A stretch of DNA of 64,000 nt, taken from contig CM057338.1 of the NCBI GenBank assembly GCA_030015575.1, positions 309,321,827 to 309,385,826 on the forward strand, read 5' to 3'. Below, in pieces: positions 8,653 to 19,959 of the stretch; position 1 is the stretch's first letter; each line of letters opens with the position of its first letter. The notes beneath the pieces were generated by a model. That model had not been told where the DNA came from. It saw only the letters and a program-made list of their open reading frames with translations, and did no database searches. The translations under genes and the position numbers were made by a program. The DNA is from Agapanthus africanus. Taxonomy: Eukaryota; Streptophyta; Magnoliopsida; Asparagales; Amaryllidaceae.

Positions 8653-11600
8653 AATACAAGCAGTAGGAGGGATGCATTTCCGCTTCGCCAGTAATGTTTC
8701 CTTCAGAGGATGGTAGCTTCATACCCATTGATATGGCTTTAGCAAGCCTTTTCCTCATCTTGAATTTGCTTTTATCTGCGGTGGACGTACTTTGCTCCAG
8801 CGGGAGTGTCTCAACTCTTTCGTCAAGTCGCTGTCGCTTGGCCCTTTCAAATATGGCCATCTCGTGTTCCCGATCAGCTTTACTTTTCAACAGAGCTTCT
8901 TTGAGGAAAGCGTCAATTGTTTCATCCGATGGCCCCAAAATTTCTGGTTTAGGATCTGCCCCCAGCTTCTCAGCGCAAGGAATTTCATCATCGTCTGTAA
9001 ACGAATGGGAAATCATATGACAGCTCACCACGTATTCCTCGGATTCATCCGACGAACTCTCTCCCTCATCTTCCTCTTGAAAGACGTGGTTGAGGAATTC
9101 CTGAAGTGTGATGGGAGTCCGTGCTTTCTGGTTGTACTCCTCCAGTGCGTCAATCTGCTTTTGTAAGTCCGTGCGCTTGTCGCCAGGCTTCACGGGCTTC
9201 TTGGATTTCTTCTTCTTCTTCTTTGAAGATTTTGACGGCTGGTTGTGAGTGCTTGGGCCACTACTATCGATCTTTGGAGTTGGGCACGGCTTCAACATCC
9301 CTTCAATGATCTGAGGTTCCAACGGGTTCTTCCACCTGATTGCTGGGCATGTTTGAAGATCGTTCATCATCCTTTTTGTTTTGGCTGATAGCACAACCTC
9401 CCATGGAGCTTCTTCAACGAGAGAGCACGTTGCCCCCGGCGTATTCACCCTTTTAGGGGTGTGAGGCTGCGGCGGATTCACCTTCCATATGTCGGACAAC
9501 GAGAACTTGCCCTGTTGGTACTGGTCTTCAATCCAATTTTTGAAGACGTAGCAATCCTCGATCGGATGACCCAATACTCGGTGGTAAGGACAGTAATTGG
9601 GATCATTGACGTCGTTTGGCTGCGACGGACGTCTTGGATCCGGCAGATTTATGAGTCGGTTGCGCAATGCCAGCTCGAACAGTCTTCTCGTTTTATCTCG
9701 AGGAAACGAGTAAGGACGTCCTAGCCTTTCCTCAAGGGGTACACGCAGACGCATATTATTTTGACGGACAGCCGTCTTCAAGTTGCTCGGCTGTAGTTGA
9801 GCATTGGCGACAACGATCGCTTTTCCCTTCCCCTTCTCGTTTCGAGAGTCCGGCTTTGGAGGGGGCGGTCTATGGCCCATCTGGTCCATTTGAGCTAGCT
9901 TTTCGATCAGGGCTTGGAACGTGGTTGGTTTAAAGAACATCATGAACTGTAAGATAGTTGCATGAGGATCTAGGGTGCCCACGAACATGCCCACCGCTGG
10001 CGCTTCTTCAATGCGTTGTTCGCACTTTGACCACAAGTTCCGCCATCGGATTGCATACTGAACCCAAGTTTCGCCCGGCTTTACTCTGGCATTGATCAAA
10101 GCTGTTATGGGAGTACGCTTGCTGGCGCTTGCGAAACGCTGGGTAAACAACAACTCCATTTCAGCGAAGGTCTTGACGGAGTCATTCGGAAGTTCGGAGT
10201 ACCACTCAAATGCCGTCTCCGATAAGCTACCGACGAACTGGCGAAGCAACAATTTATCATCACCGCCGGTATTGCCACAAAGAGCCCTGAACTGGGCAAC
10301 ATGTTGATGGGGATTGCCAGTCCCCTTGTAGACGTGGAACTTTGGGATGGTGTAGCCCAGCGGGTACTTTATCTGATCGTACCAGCTCGGATATGGTCAT
10401 CCTGTTTTTATGACCTGACCGGCTGCCTCAGTCGCCTGATGAACCCATATCTGCTGAGCTATATATTCGTCCAAGTCAGCTTTGGAGATTGTCTCCTCCT
10501 TGGCTGTTGACAGAGCCGGTGGAGGATTTGACGTTTCTCCCCTATCGTCTTCAAGGACGATCGGAGGATCTTCAGCAGGAGGATCTTGTTGAATCATCAT
10601 ACCCACCATGTCCTGGAACAGGAGGGCCATTCGCTTTATGTTGGCTGCTTGTTCCGCGGCCTCTTTATCCTTCTTTTCCAGTATCCTGCGAAGAAATTCA
10701 GCGTCAGTTTCTTGCTCCTGGCGTTGATCCGAGACGCTTCAGGGCTTTCTTTTGGCCCAGTGAGTGCGGCCATCACGTTCATCATTTCTTGGAGCTTCTG
10801 CTGTTGCTCCTGAGCTTTAGTCACTGACCGTGTAAGCGGTCTATGACCTGTAGATGTACGGCTGTCCTCTTTACCAAACACCATATAGACGGTATGGACT
10901 ACAATGCCCCCGGACTTAGGGCGTTTGGGCTCACCGCCTTTGGCATTTGCCGCAGGCGCGGGGATTTCTCTGGCCTTCTTCTCTTGTGGGCCGTTGAAGT
11001 TGAGGGGGCCGTTGCAGCGGGCACCCTGGCGGTTGTCGTCCTTTGCTGTTTGACAGGACGGTTCTTTTCTTCTTGAACCTTCACCCTCTTCTGCCGGCGA
11101 GAGTGATCTTGGTCTATTACTGAGTCTTGAACCCTCCGCCAGACCTTATAAATTTTGGAGGACAGCCGTTGAGGGGGCTGCTCCAGCTTTGTATCTGTAA
11201 CACTCTCCGCAGGTGGAGAAGATCTTTTTAGCGTAGCAGTCAGAGAGTTCTTGCGTACCCTCCTTAGCGGTTCAAAGCTGTTCCCAGTTGGAACAGCAGC
11301 ATTATCTTCCACCATCGGAGCCGGTGGAGTTAACCCTGAGGGGGAGTTGCCCCCGGCCTTCCTTACTCGGCGCCAGTGGCGACGTCGAGCGTGTCGAGCT
11401 ATTGGGACTGGCTCGGCGATAGGGATAGTTTCGTCTTGCCCCCTGTCCGGATGAGGCGCTGCCGGTGCCAGCCTCTTAAAGACTGATGTTGTCCTTTGAG
11501 TGGCGATGTTCAATCTGTCAAAGACAGACCCTCGAGCAGGAGCAGGAGTCAGAATGGTCAGCCTTGAAAAGACCGACTCTTTAACAAGAGAAGCCGCCTT

Positions 11601-11987
11601 GACGACTTCAGGAGCAGAGGTGGCTGTCTTCCTCGGGGCGGCCACTTCAGGGTTCATGGGCTTCTTGGCGAGCCTATCAGAGTTCTGGTTCAGCCTGGTA
11701 AAGACAGAGGTTGCTGGCTTGATATTGGATGACCCGTTGAAAGGGGCCGTTGTAGCAGTGAGCCGATCGAAGACCGACTTCTTGTGCGCTTCCTGTGCGG
11801 GCACTGGAATAGTGAAGCTTGATGGCGGGAGCATGGTCCCGAAAAACAGACCGGTGGTGGCCTTAGTCACTTGTTCCACCGGCATGGCAAGGATGGAGGC
11901 CGCTTGAGGCCCATAGGCTACACCTCCAGGTGAGGCGGAGCGTCGGTTGCATTGGCATTTGGAGCAGCTCGAGCAGTTGGAGGCCAT
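8653..11987 (-). pseudogene. Tat-like Ty3/gypsy gag gene, frameshifted
   Basis: The minus-strand frame starts at an ATG at 11985-11987 with a Cys-rich N-terminus (MASNCSSCSKCQC). Five spaced SVFxRL motifs (SVFDRL, SVFTRL, SVFSRL, SVFDRL, SVFKRL) follow between about 11790 and 11440, then a basic proline/threonine-rich region. A stop at 10899 and frameshifts around 10885 and 10730 break a coiled-coil-like stretch rich in Q, E and K. The capsid-like retrotransposon gag domain (PF03732 type) spans about 10390-9870, with FEWYSELPNDSVKTFAEME and RVKPGETWVQYAIRW. An in-frame TGA at 10397-10399 precedes it. A knuckle-like PNYCPYHRVLGHPIEDC follows near 9590, then a Lys/Ser-rich acidic tail. The frame is cut at 8653 by the solo LTR and resumes at 6178. 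The gene would package the RNA of this element and is clearly dead here. Confidence 0.85.
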
Positions 11988-12115
11988 TGATGCTTGATTT
12001 CTGCACCAGGAAAAATACCAAATCTTAGTAACTTGAAACCCAAAGGTAACCATTAACAAACCGCGATTCGTTCGCGAAGACGACACACGAAGTGTGGAGT
12101 GGAAAGAGGAAAAGT

Positions 12116-12132
12116 TCCCACCGGGCGTGCCA
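12116..12132 (-). other. Primer binding site of the Tat-like element
   Basis: On the minus strand, TGGCACGCCCGGTGGGA begins 5 nt after the LTR end at 12138. The TGG start, position and length are those of a retrotransposon PBS pairing with the 3' end of a host tRNA. I have not matched it to a specific tRNA. It fixes 12138-14926 as the 5' LTR and the element as minus-strand. Confidence 0.6.
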
Positions 12133-12949
12133 GAATCTGTTCCCCTCCGAATGGCGGCCACAGACATGGGCATCTTGCCTGAGATTCGGGGCAGATGCTA
12201 TTTGGTTTTATCCGTCCACCTCTCCGAAGACGCCAAGTTGATTTATGGTACCGTGTATCGGAGGTTTAGACGGATGCGGCCGATGTAGCAGACTTCGTCA
12301 GATTCCCCCTCGCTTGAGGGGTTTTTGATTGTGGGGACGCTCTTCCCTGCAGGCGCAAGCCCCTGCAGTTAATTACGCTACAGCATCGCGGTAACCACTT
12401 TCTCCTTCTCCAGAATTTCACTTCGTGTCGTGTGTGTTCGTTTTGTTTGTGGTTGCCCGTGGATTGTATACGGAGACTAAGTGATGTCGTCGCTCATAGG
12501 ACGTGGATTAGTCCAAATCCGTATTTACTTAGATTTGGGTTTGGGGTTTTAGTTTAAGGATACGTTAGCCGTATTTGAGGCTAAGATCAACTTAAACGTT
12601 CGTTAAGGATACGTTAGTCCTATTTGAGACTAAGATCAACTTAACGGAAAAAGCATTTAGGGGCTCTATTGTTCCAGTTTAGGGACGTAGTGGTCCATTG
12701 CATGTATGGCCGTCGGGACCCGTCACCTCTCTGACGACGTTGAAGGATTACAATGACAGGTGTCAGAGGAGTTCAGAGATGTACCCTTGAACCAAAGTCG
12801 ATTGGGGGTCTTATAGTCCAGTTTGGGACTATAATCTGTTTGGAGGTTTAAGGATACGTTAACCATATTTGAGGCTAAGATCAACTTAAACGGGATCGTT
12901 TAGATCCGACAAAAGAGCATTTGGGGGCTCTATTGTTCCCTTTTAGGGA

Positions 12950-13405
12950 CGTAATGGTCCGTAGGTAGTTTAAGGACATTGCGGTCCATTGCCAATTTAG
13001 GGACATGGTGGTCTATTCCCAGTTTAGGGACATGGTGGTCCGTAGTTCCCGTTTTGAGGACGGATATTAGTTTAAGGACGCATTAGTCCATGAGTTTAAG
13101 GACGCTTAAGTCCATGGGTTTAAGGACCCCACAGTCTGTATGGATGTGTTTAAAGATGCATTAGTCCATTAGTTTAAGGACGTATTAGTCCGTGAGTTTA
13201 GGGTCCCCACAGTCCGTATTTTGGTTTAAGGACGCATAAGTCCGTAAGTTTAAGGACGCATCAGTCCATAAGTTTAAGGACCTCACAGTCCGTATTATTG
13301 GTTTAAGGACGCATAAGTCCGTGAGTTTAAGGATCCCACAGTCCGTATTATTGGTTTAAGGACGCATAAGTCCGTGAGTTTAAGGACCCCACAGTCCGTA
13401 TCGAT
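12950..13405. repeat. Tandem GGAC...GTCC repeats in the LTR
   Basis: Units of the form GTTTAAGGACGCATAAGTCC and GTTTAAGGACCCCACAGTCC alternate, giving a higher-order unit of about 53 bp towards the right. Every unit has GGAC and GTCC arms around a 6-nt loop. The position is equivalent to the 27-bp array in the 6179-8652 LTR, but the unit is different. Confidence 0.8.
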
Positions 13406-13599
13406 GTGTGGTTGTCGGGACCTGTCACCTCTCTGACGTCGTTGAAGGATTACAACGATAGGTGTCAGAGGAGTTCGGAGATGTACCCTTGAACCGGATG
13501 TAGATTGATTTAAGAGAGCAGTCGTGCTCAGTCAATTTAATTTGAGGACTTACGGCCATGATTGGGCTAAGTCCAGTTGAAAATGTTCAACGTTTTTAT

Positions 13600-14345
13600 T
13601 TATCTTTGGCCTATTAGGCCTGTGCTAGGGCTTTGCCCCTGCACTGCATTTTATTTTGGCCTGTAAGGCCTATTTGATTTGGGCTCTGTCCCTTTTTAAA
13701 TGATGCACAACATCTGTTTTGGTCTTGACAGACCTTTGTTTGGGGCTCTGCCCCTTTTTTTAAAGATAATTCATTGCATTTTATTAGCCTGTTAGGCCTT
13801 TTTTAATTGGGCTCAGCCCTTCTTTAAATAATGCAGTGCATTAATTATCTGACAGTGGCCATGTGGCTGTCAGGCGCTTTGCGCCAATTAATGAGCGCAA
13901 GCGCTTGTGGAGGTGACACATGTCACGCTCTGGTGACCGCAAGCGCAGTTAGCGCAGTGTGCTGCGCCAGTACGCTGCGTTGTTGCGCTGCTGACACGTG
14001 GCGCGCTCTGGTGAGTTGCGCCAATTTCAGAGAGCAATGCTCTATTTTAAAAGCGCATAGCAGAAGTGGTTTTGGAGCTGACACGTGGCGCTCTTTGGTG
14101 GCTTACGCCAACCCAAGAGCGCAACAGTGCAGATTTACAAGTGCAAGGCACTGTTTTAATATCCAATTTTGGATTCAAGAAAAAGAATCTTTAAAGATTC
14201 CAGAACCAATGGTTCATAAAAAAAGGCAATGCCTTTGTTATTTATTATATTTTTTATTGAAGATCATTGATCTTTTTCTCAGATCAATGATCTTTTCAGA
14301 AGAAGTTCTTCTTTTTATAAAGGTTTTACCTTCTTTTTCTTTCTG
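13600..14345. repeat. Dense array of perfect mini-hairpins
   Basis: Short perfect inverted repeats follow one another every 20-40 bp. Examples in order are GGCCTattAGGCC, GGGCtttGCCC, GGCCTgtaAGGCC, GGTCTtgacAGACC, GGGGCtctGCCCC, GGGCtcaGCCC, AATGCagtGCATT, GGCGCtttGCGCC, AGAGCaatGCTCT, AGTGCaagGCACT, GAATCtttaaaGATTC, GAACCaatGGTTC, AAGGCaatGCCTT, AGATCattGATCT, AGATCaatGATCT and AAGGTtttACCTT. Arms are mostly 5 bp and loops mostly 3 nt. The array lies just downstream of the minus-strand TATA box, so it would be transcribed into the leader RNA. Equivalent arrays lie at about 7440-7910 and 43400-44060. Confidence 0.85.
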
Positions 14346-14454
14346 AGTTCTTCAAACTTTTCTTTTTAAGAGTTCTCTGAATTCTCTCTCTGTTTCTGTG
14401 TTTCTGTCTCTCTTTCTCTATCTCTCTATGTTTTGGAATTGGGGTCTAGGGGCC

Positions 14455-14463
14455 TTTATATAG
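14455..14463 (-). promoter_or_regulatory. LTR TATA box (minus strand)
   Basis: CTATATAAA on the minus strand is a canonical plant TATA box, with GGCCCCTAGACCCC downstream, where a transcription start would fall near 14430. Equivalent boxes occur at 7999-8007 and 44209-44217 in the sister LTRs. Confidence 0.7.
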
Positions 14464-14926
14464 TGCCCATTAATTTGTTAAATTCGTTAAAGAGATCATT
14501 CTCTGAGTGATTTGGGGATTTTTCCTCACCGTTGGATCTTTGATCCAAGGGCTTCCGTTTTACAGAAAACAATCTTGTTGTTTTAACAAGAACAGAAAGA
14601 TCTTACTGGAATTTTAATTCTGTTTGGCGCAAATGCACCTGCGCTTGACACGTGTCGCGCAGCGCAGAGCGCAGCGCAACTGCGCTAGCGCAACTGCGCT
14701 GACACATGTCGCGCAGCGCAGAGCGCAGCGCAACTGAAGCATTGCTTCCTTTAATTTTGTTTTAAATAGAGCCTTGCTCTGATTGGGTGCGCTGCCTTGG
14801 GCGCTGCGCTGACGTATCATCTTTTGACACGTGGCGCGTTGCGCGCAGCGCAAGAAATTTGAAGCGTTGCTTCAATTTTTGAATTTTTGAAATTCAAACA
14901 GAGCTTTGCTCTGATTGAGGGAAACA

Positions 14927-17188
14927 AAGAAGAACCAAAGAAAATGGGTGATGAAATGGGTAAACAAATTTGGGTGTCGAGTATTGCTGAACCAGATGTA
15001 GGAAATGAAGGCTGAATATCGTTCTGCTTTTCGGTCATGCATTTATCATCAATTTCCAGACGCATATGGGGTTCGGAAAAAACAGTGAATGGTCCGAGAT
15101 GATGTTCACACGGAGGTGAAAGGACATGATGAATTGGTGAGAAAAATTCATCCAAAACTGTGGGTTCATCATCCAAAATATCCCTAGCGTCAATATCCTC
15201 AATCAAGTGAAAGTTAAAATTCTCCGACACCTCATCAAAAGCATAGTTTTCAATCAATTTTGGTTCTAGAGTGGAGGTGTAGATATCACAAGGATTGGGT
15301 ATGGTTTCACTTGAAAAATACCATTCACAATCGGGTAAATCAAACACTACAAAGTCGCACAACTCATTAAACCTTCTATCTTCAATTGGTGAATCATTTG
15401 GTGTACTCGATAGATTTGTGAAACTGGAGTTATGGATTCAATTTGGGATGGGAAGGTTTGATTTGGAAGGGTATACTGCTCTCTCACTATCCAAATTCTC
15501 AATTTATCCTATTGCCGTATCATACATTGAAATTTTTTGAGCTAGTTGGAAACTAGTTGCTCGTTCGTTGGGTTGTATGAAGGTGGCCATGGACGCATTC
15601 AATTCCTCTATGTGGCAGCGCGATGCTGCCCGAAATTCTTCCACTGTCCATTCAAGACTAGACATGGGTCGGTAAGGGGTTTCAGCATAAGATTGAAATT
15701 CTTGTGGATAGGTAAAATTCCCAAATGATTTATTAGAGGAATTGTATAGAGAAGGTGTAAAAGTTGGGTAGGATTGATAGGAATCGAATGGTTATGAAAA
15801 TTGGACAGGAGTAGGATCAACATTGTGATAAAAAGAATATTGATATTGGTTGGTTGGTTAGCGACTGGCAACACCGCAAAACGAGTAGCAATATCTTCCT
15901 TAGAAAGTGATGGTGTTTGTTGTCCTAACGGTTTGACCGGATTGAAACTTTGGCTTTTAGCCCTCGCCATATGCTCAGCGATGGACATGCGTTTAGGAGT
16001 TCCCTCACACGCTTTAAATGGAGTATCAACATAAGAAGATGTAGAATTTTGATGTGGTTGATAGGACCTGGAGTGAGGTGTCCAACTGTTTCTTTCCGCT
16101 TGCTCTATCCGATCACTTAAAGACATGGTAGAGTCGGAATTTTGACCAAAGCAATTACGAAAACAAGAAATATCTGGTTCTGAATAGCAAAGCTCGGCAA
16201 GAATTCGTCTGTTTGGGTTACCCATTATAAGAAGGTGAAAAGAAAAGAGGGTGAGAAGGGAAATATTTAAGCTCTATTTGGATTGTTTTGGTTTGAAAGT
16301 GGGACTTGAGGTTTGACTCAACAAATCACAAAATGCATAAACAAACCCTAAAACTAATGTCATTTAGGTCAAGCACTAGACCACTCCTAGACTTCCAAAG
16401 GAAAAGCCACAAGATCAATCCTCTACCACCTCTTTATCACTCTTATGGCCAGGTAAGTGCCAGGTAAGTGTGAGGTATCCGCTATATGAATCACCGAAAA
16501 TAGCGGGTCTAATTAAGTAACCACTTTCCTAGACACACTTCCTTAGACACCACAAAAAAAATGCGGATAAGCGGTAGATTACCCACGACCTTCTTCTATC
16601 CTAATTGAGCGCGACGGTCTTTAGGGTCTTGGTCTAGATATTTTTTAATTAATGAGGGTGATGCGGATGCTTGTTTTGTGATTTGTGGGGCCTAGGAAGG
16701 GTGATGAAATCCCCACCTAATCTAAATTTTGGTCTTGCCCCTTAAAGTCCGTATTAAAAAAATACAAAAACAAACCAGTTACAAAACACTCAAAAAGATT
16801 TTATAGCGGCGATATTTTGCTAAGAATCCTGCAGCAAAATCAAATCATTAGATTTCAGAGGAGAGAAAAAGATATGAAGAGATTACCAAAGGATTTTGGA
16901 GGTACGATTTCCCAACTCCGCCGCGGTTCGATGACCAAAGTCACACTATTGCCGACGTTCTGCGGCACAAAGATGGAGTCTTTTGACAATTTTTCTGTAG
17001 TGTGCCCTCTTGCTCCTTTGGAATATTTTGAAAGTTTCTAAATCTCTAATTCCTCGTTCAAGTGACTCCAGATTCCCTCGCAAAAAAATCGCACAATAAT
17101 CGTTAAATATGCAAGATGCGGTTTTGATTTTTATTTTATGGATCGAATAAGAATTCAACACGAATAGCAAGGAAAAAAATTACGCACA
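14927..17188 (-). pseudogene. Degenerate gag-like internal region of a second LTR element
   Basis: The minus strand from about 16225 encodes a diverged protein beginning MGNPNRRILAELCY, with MSLSDRIEQAERNSW, RMSIAEHMARAKSQSF and, after a frameshift near 15800, MSSLEWTVEEFRAASR and IEELNASMATF. A further acidic piece lies at 15362-14940 (IYTSTLEPKLIENYAFDEV, then PPCEHHLGPFTVF). I recognise no protease, RT or integrase. The position downstream of a PBS (17189-17208) makes it the internal region of an LTR element, and the helical, repeated residues fit a gag-like protein. Its left end at 14926 is the edge of the Tat-like element, which probably inserted here. The stretch 16226-17188 is a leader with no gene that I can see. 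Confidence 0.5.
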
Positions 17189-17208
17189 TATCCCCAGCAA
17201 CAACGCCA
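17189..17208 (-). other. Primer binding site, tRNA-Asp type
   Basis: The minus strand reads TGGCGTTGTTGCTGGGGATA. This is the tRNA-Asp-type PBS of many plant Ty3/gypsy elements (TGGCGCCGTTGCCGGGGA) with changes that look like C-to-T deamination. It lies 6 nt after an LTR end at 17215. Confidence 0.7.
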
Positions 17209-17214
17209 TTTGAT

Positions 17215-18498
17215 TGATGTGTGAAAGTGTTTGTGTAATAGTAACCATAATCAATAACGGTGTCACATGTAGCTAGCCGAGATGAGTACGGGTCGTCCGC
17301 AGTGATGCGTAGAACTTTTATTCTTGCTTTAGACGAGTTGATTAGAAGAAGAAAGGAGAATAGTTGTAGATTCTAGATCTATGTTAAACACGGATGTAGA
17401 ATTTATAGTTTTAAGATCTAGTTTCAATACAGATATAGATTTTATAGGGAAAAGGCTTGTAAGGTTTGTTAGGATTTAGTAGCCATGGATGAATAATAAA
17501 GATGACTCTTTTTATATTTTGATAGATTTAAAACTAGATAGATAGTGATGAATGAGGATTAGGGTTCTTGGAAGAAACTAGGGTTTCCTCACTATTGACC
17601 CTTGTCCCTTCATTGATCTCTATTCACGTCTAGCCCTTAACAAAACAATTGTTAATCTAATCTCAAATCACGGTCAAGATTATCAATAATTTGGTAGCGC
17701 GCCCTATAAGGATGTTAACGATTCTTTTGCTAAAGTTTATAAACTTCATAAGATGTAAAAGAAGATAAAATATTTTCTCATCCATTGATCTACCCTAATC
17801 CTACGAACCCTATCAAGCGGAGAATTACTCACGCATGATGGAGATAGAAAAAGAACGGATAGAAATCATAATATAAATACAGAAAATAACTGCTAAATAA
17901 TTAAACTAATGATCTACCTTTATTAATCAACTTGACAGTTAGAAAACCTTCGAGTTTAGATTACAAGAGGAAGAAGAAGTTACTCTCGATCTCTGCCTCG
18001 TAGCAAGTAGATGTTCCGTCGAATCTCACGTCGCCTTATCACGTCGAATCGTGGACCTGTCGTGGATCACTTGTTCTTTGACGGTGATTTGCTTCGTGAA
18101 AAAGGTGATGATTTCTAGTTTTAGCCCTCGGTCTTATTTATAGTCACAGAAGATACAAACCCTAGATCTCAGAGGTTAAGATATATTGATACGATCACCT
18201 CCAGAAAATCTCAGATCCAACGGCCACCATAGGGCCACGGATCCGCCGCGTATTGGGTCATTTAGCCGCGGAAGCGCCGCATCTTGGAGGAGTTAGGGTC
18301 TCAATCTTCTGGAGCTTTACATGTTGACAAGTGGAGATCTTCTAGATATCTGGAATTTGAAAATATTTCCTGAGTCTCTGTCAGTATTGATTCTTCGATT
18401 TTAATTAAATTTCATCGGCAGATTTTTGATTTCCAACATCTCGATATCCCGATCTCTTGACCTGAGCCAAATCTTGCACAATATCTCCATGAATAATG
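17215..18498 (-). mobile_element. 5' LTR of the second minus-strand LTR element (right end uncertain)
   Basis: The left end TGATGTGTGAAAG is set by the PBS. A TATAAATAA box on the minus strand at 18134-18142 gives the transcription direction. The right end is not certain: no unmistakable CA end plus duplication was found, and 18498 is chosen because a TGTTAG start of the next LTR-like block follows. Two passages with paired wording about a wild-type/mutant-like site (17380-17460) are simple internal repeats. Confidence 0.55.
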
Positions 18499-19189
18499 TT
18501 AGTAATATTGTTTATAGAAATATAATCTTAATCATTTTATATGGTAATAAATCTTTAAGCAATTTGATTAAGATTATTTGATATGACATAATAAAAATAT
18601 TATATAAATATTGTATGCATATATTTTCCTTCATAATATTAATTATAATATATAAACATATGGTAAATGGTATTTTGCAGATAAACCCCAAATATGTTCT
18701 ATATTGATAATAAACACCTTTAAATATTTAAGAAAAGTAAGGAAAATATTATATCAAATGTGCGGTATTTTTGACTGAACATATGTACAAGACAATCTTG
18801 CTCGATATGATAGTATGGTATTTGGTTTGTCTTTATCTTAACATGTGCATATGTTTTACTTGTTATTACGTATCATTTATACATGTTGATAAATCCTGTA
18901 GAATCATTGCTTGACTACGTGCATTGTGATGACGATCATACTTGTGGGAGCTGAGTAGTCGATAAGCACATCCTTAAAATGTCCCTAGTCGTGTGAGTAT
19001 CGAGACTGAGCATCGATATTCCGGAGTAGATTAGTGTATACGTTTCTAGACCCCGACGAGGGGCGATGGTTGGTCCCACAGCCATTGGTCTTTCACACCT
19101 AAGATCGTATACAGGTTCTCACTGGATGTGAGTACACTGGACGGACTCGCCGAGAACTTCTAGATGGTACTATCACTACTACAAAGAAG

Positions 19190-19715
19190 GGTTGCCCCTA
19201 CGGATATATCCGTAGGTGCAACCCACTGCCCCTACGGTTATATACGTAGGGGCGAAAAAATACCCCGTAGGTGCAAAGGCCGCAGGTGCAAGTCGAGGCC
19301 CTGAACTTATCCCTACGGTTAAATTCTTGCCCCTACGGATATGTATGTAGGTCCATCTTCCCCTACAGATTAAGCCGTAGGGTATAAGATTTTATATTAT
19401 TTACGGTTTATTTTAATAAATTACTTGGACCTACGGCTATAGCCGTAGGGGCATGTACTACCCCCTACGGATATATTCGTAGGTACTTTTCCGTAGGGGC
19501 ACAAATTCAGGATTCCTGATATGTGCCCCTACGGATAACGCCGTAGGGGAAAGTCAGTGGCCCCTACGGATATATCCGTAGGGGGATTCCCAAACACCTG
19601 GCACTGACATCTGGGGGAAATATCAGTTACTGCTGATATTTAGCCCCTACGGATATATCCGTAGGGGTAACGTGTAGGCCTACGGATTAATCCGTAGGTA
19701 CATATTGTCTGAAAT
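19190..19715. repeat. Left subterminal palindrome array of CACTA-1
   Basis: About a dozen copies of a palindromic motif close to CCCCTACGGATATATCCGTA occur in roughly 520 bp, in both perfect and decayed forms (for example CCTACGGCTATAGCCGTAGG and CCCTACGGATAACGCCGTAG). Such subterminal repeats are the binding sites of TNPA-like proteins in En/Spm elements, so this is probably the transposase-recognition region of the left end. Confidence 0.85.
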
Positions 19716-19959
19716 TTTTTTTAAAAAATGTCCTGCTTGATTTTTTCCCGCCCTGTGCACAATAATGTATACATCAATCAAATCATATATTGCAGTATTC
19801 ATAATCACATCTCACGCATATATATAATATACAAAAGAAACACAAAAACTGAATATGATAAAAATACAAACCAATATGAATATCGTTTCAAAATGTAGTA
19901 CAATGTGTATGATATAAATAAATACATGTTTCAAAAAAAAAGAACCAAAAATCTACCCT

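Larger units (their letters stand above)
12138..14926 (-). mobile_element. 5' LTR of the Tat-like Ty3/gypsy element
   Basis: The LTR begins TGTTCCCCTCCG and ends GAGGGAAACA, 2789 bp, close to the 2474 and 2806 bp of the two solo LTRs of the family. The first 250 bp (U5 end) is almost identical among the three, while the middle differs. A TATA box on the minus strand at 14455-14463 implies U3 at about 14926-14460 and a very long transcribed part of about 2.3 kb. This contains the hairpin array (13600-14345), tandem GGAC...GTCC repeats (13060-13405) and AATAAA-type signals on the minus strand near 14240. No target-site duplicate pairs the flanks 12133-12137 and 14927-14931, as expected for one LTR of a longer element. 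Confidence 0.85.

Noticed and set aside
6179-14926. One LTR element with LTRs at 6179-8652 and 12138-14926
   Set aside because: The left LTR has its own AATAC duplication and interrupts a continuous gag-pro frame, so it is a separate solo LTR.
19190-19715. CRISPR-like regular repeats
   Set aside because: The repeats are palindromic CACTA subterminal motifs with irregular spacing in a plant element; no cas genes or uniform spacers exist.
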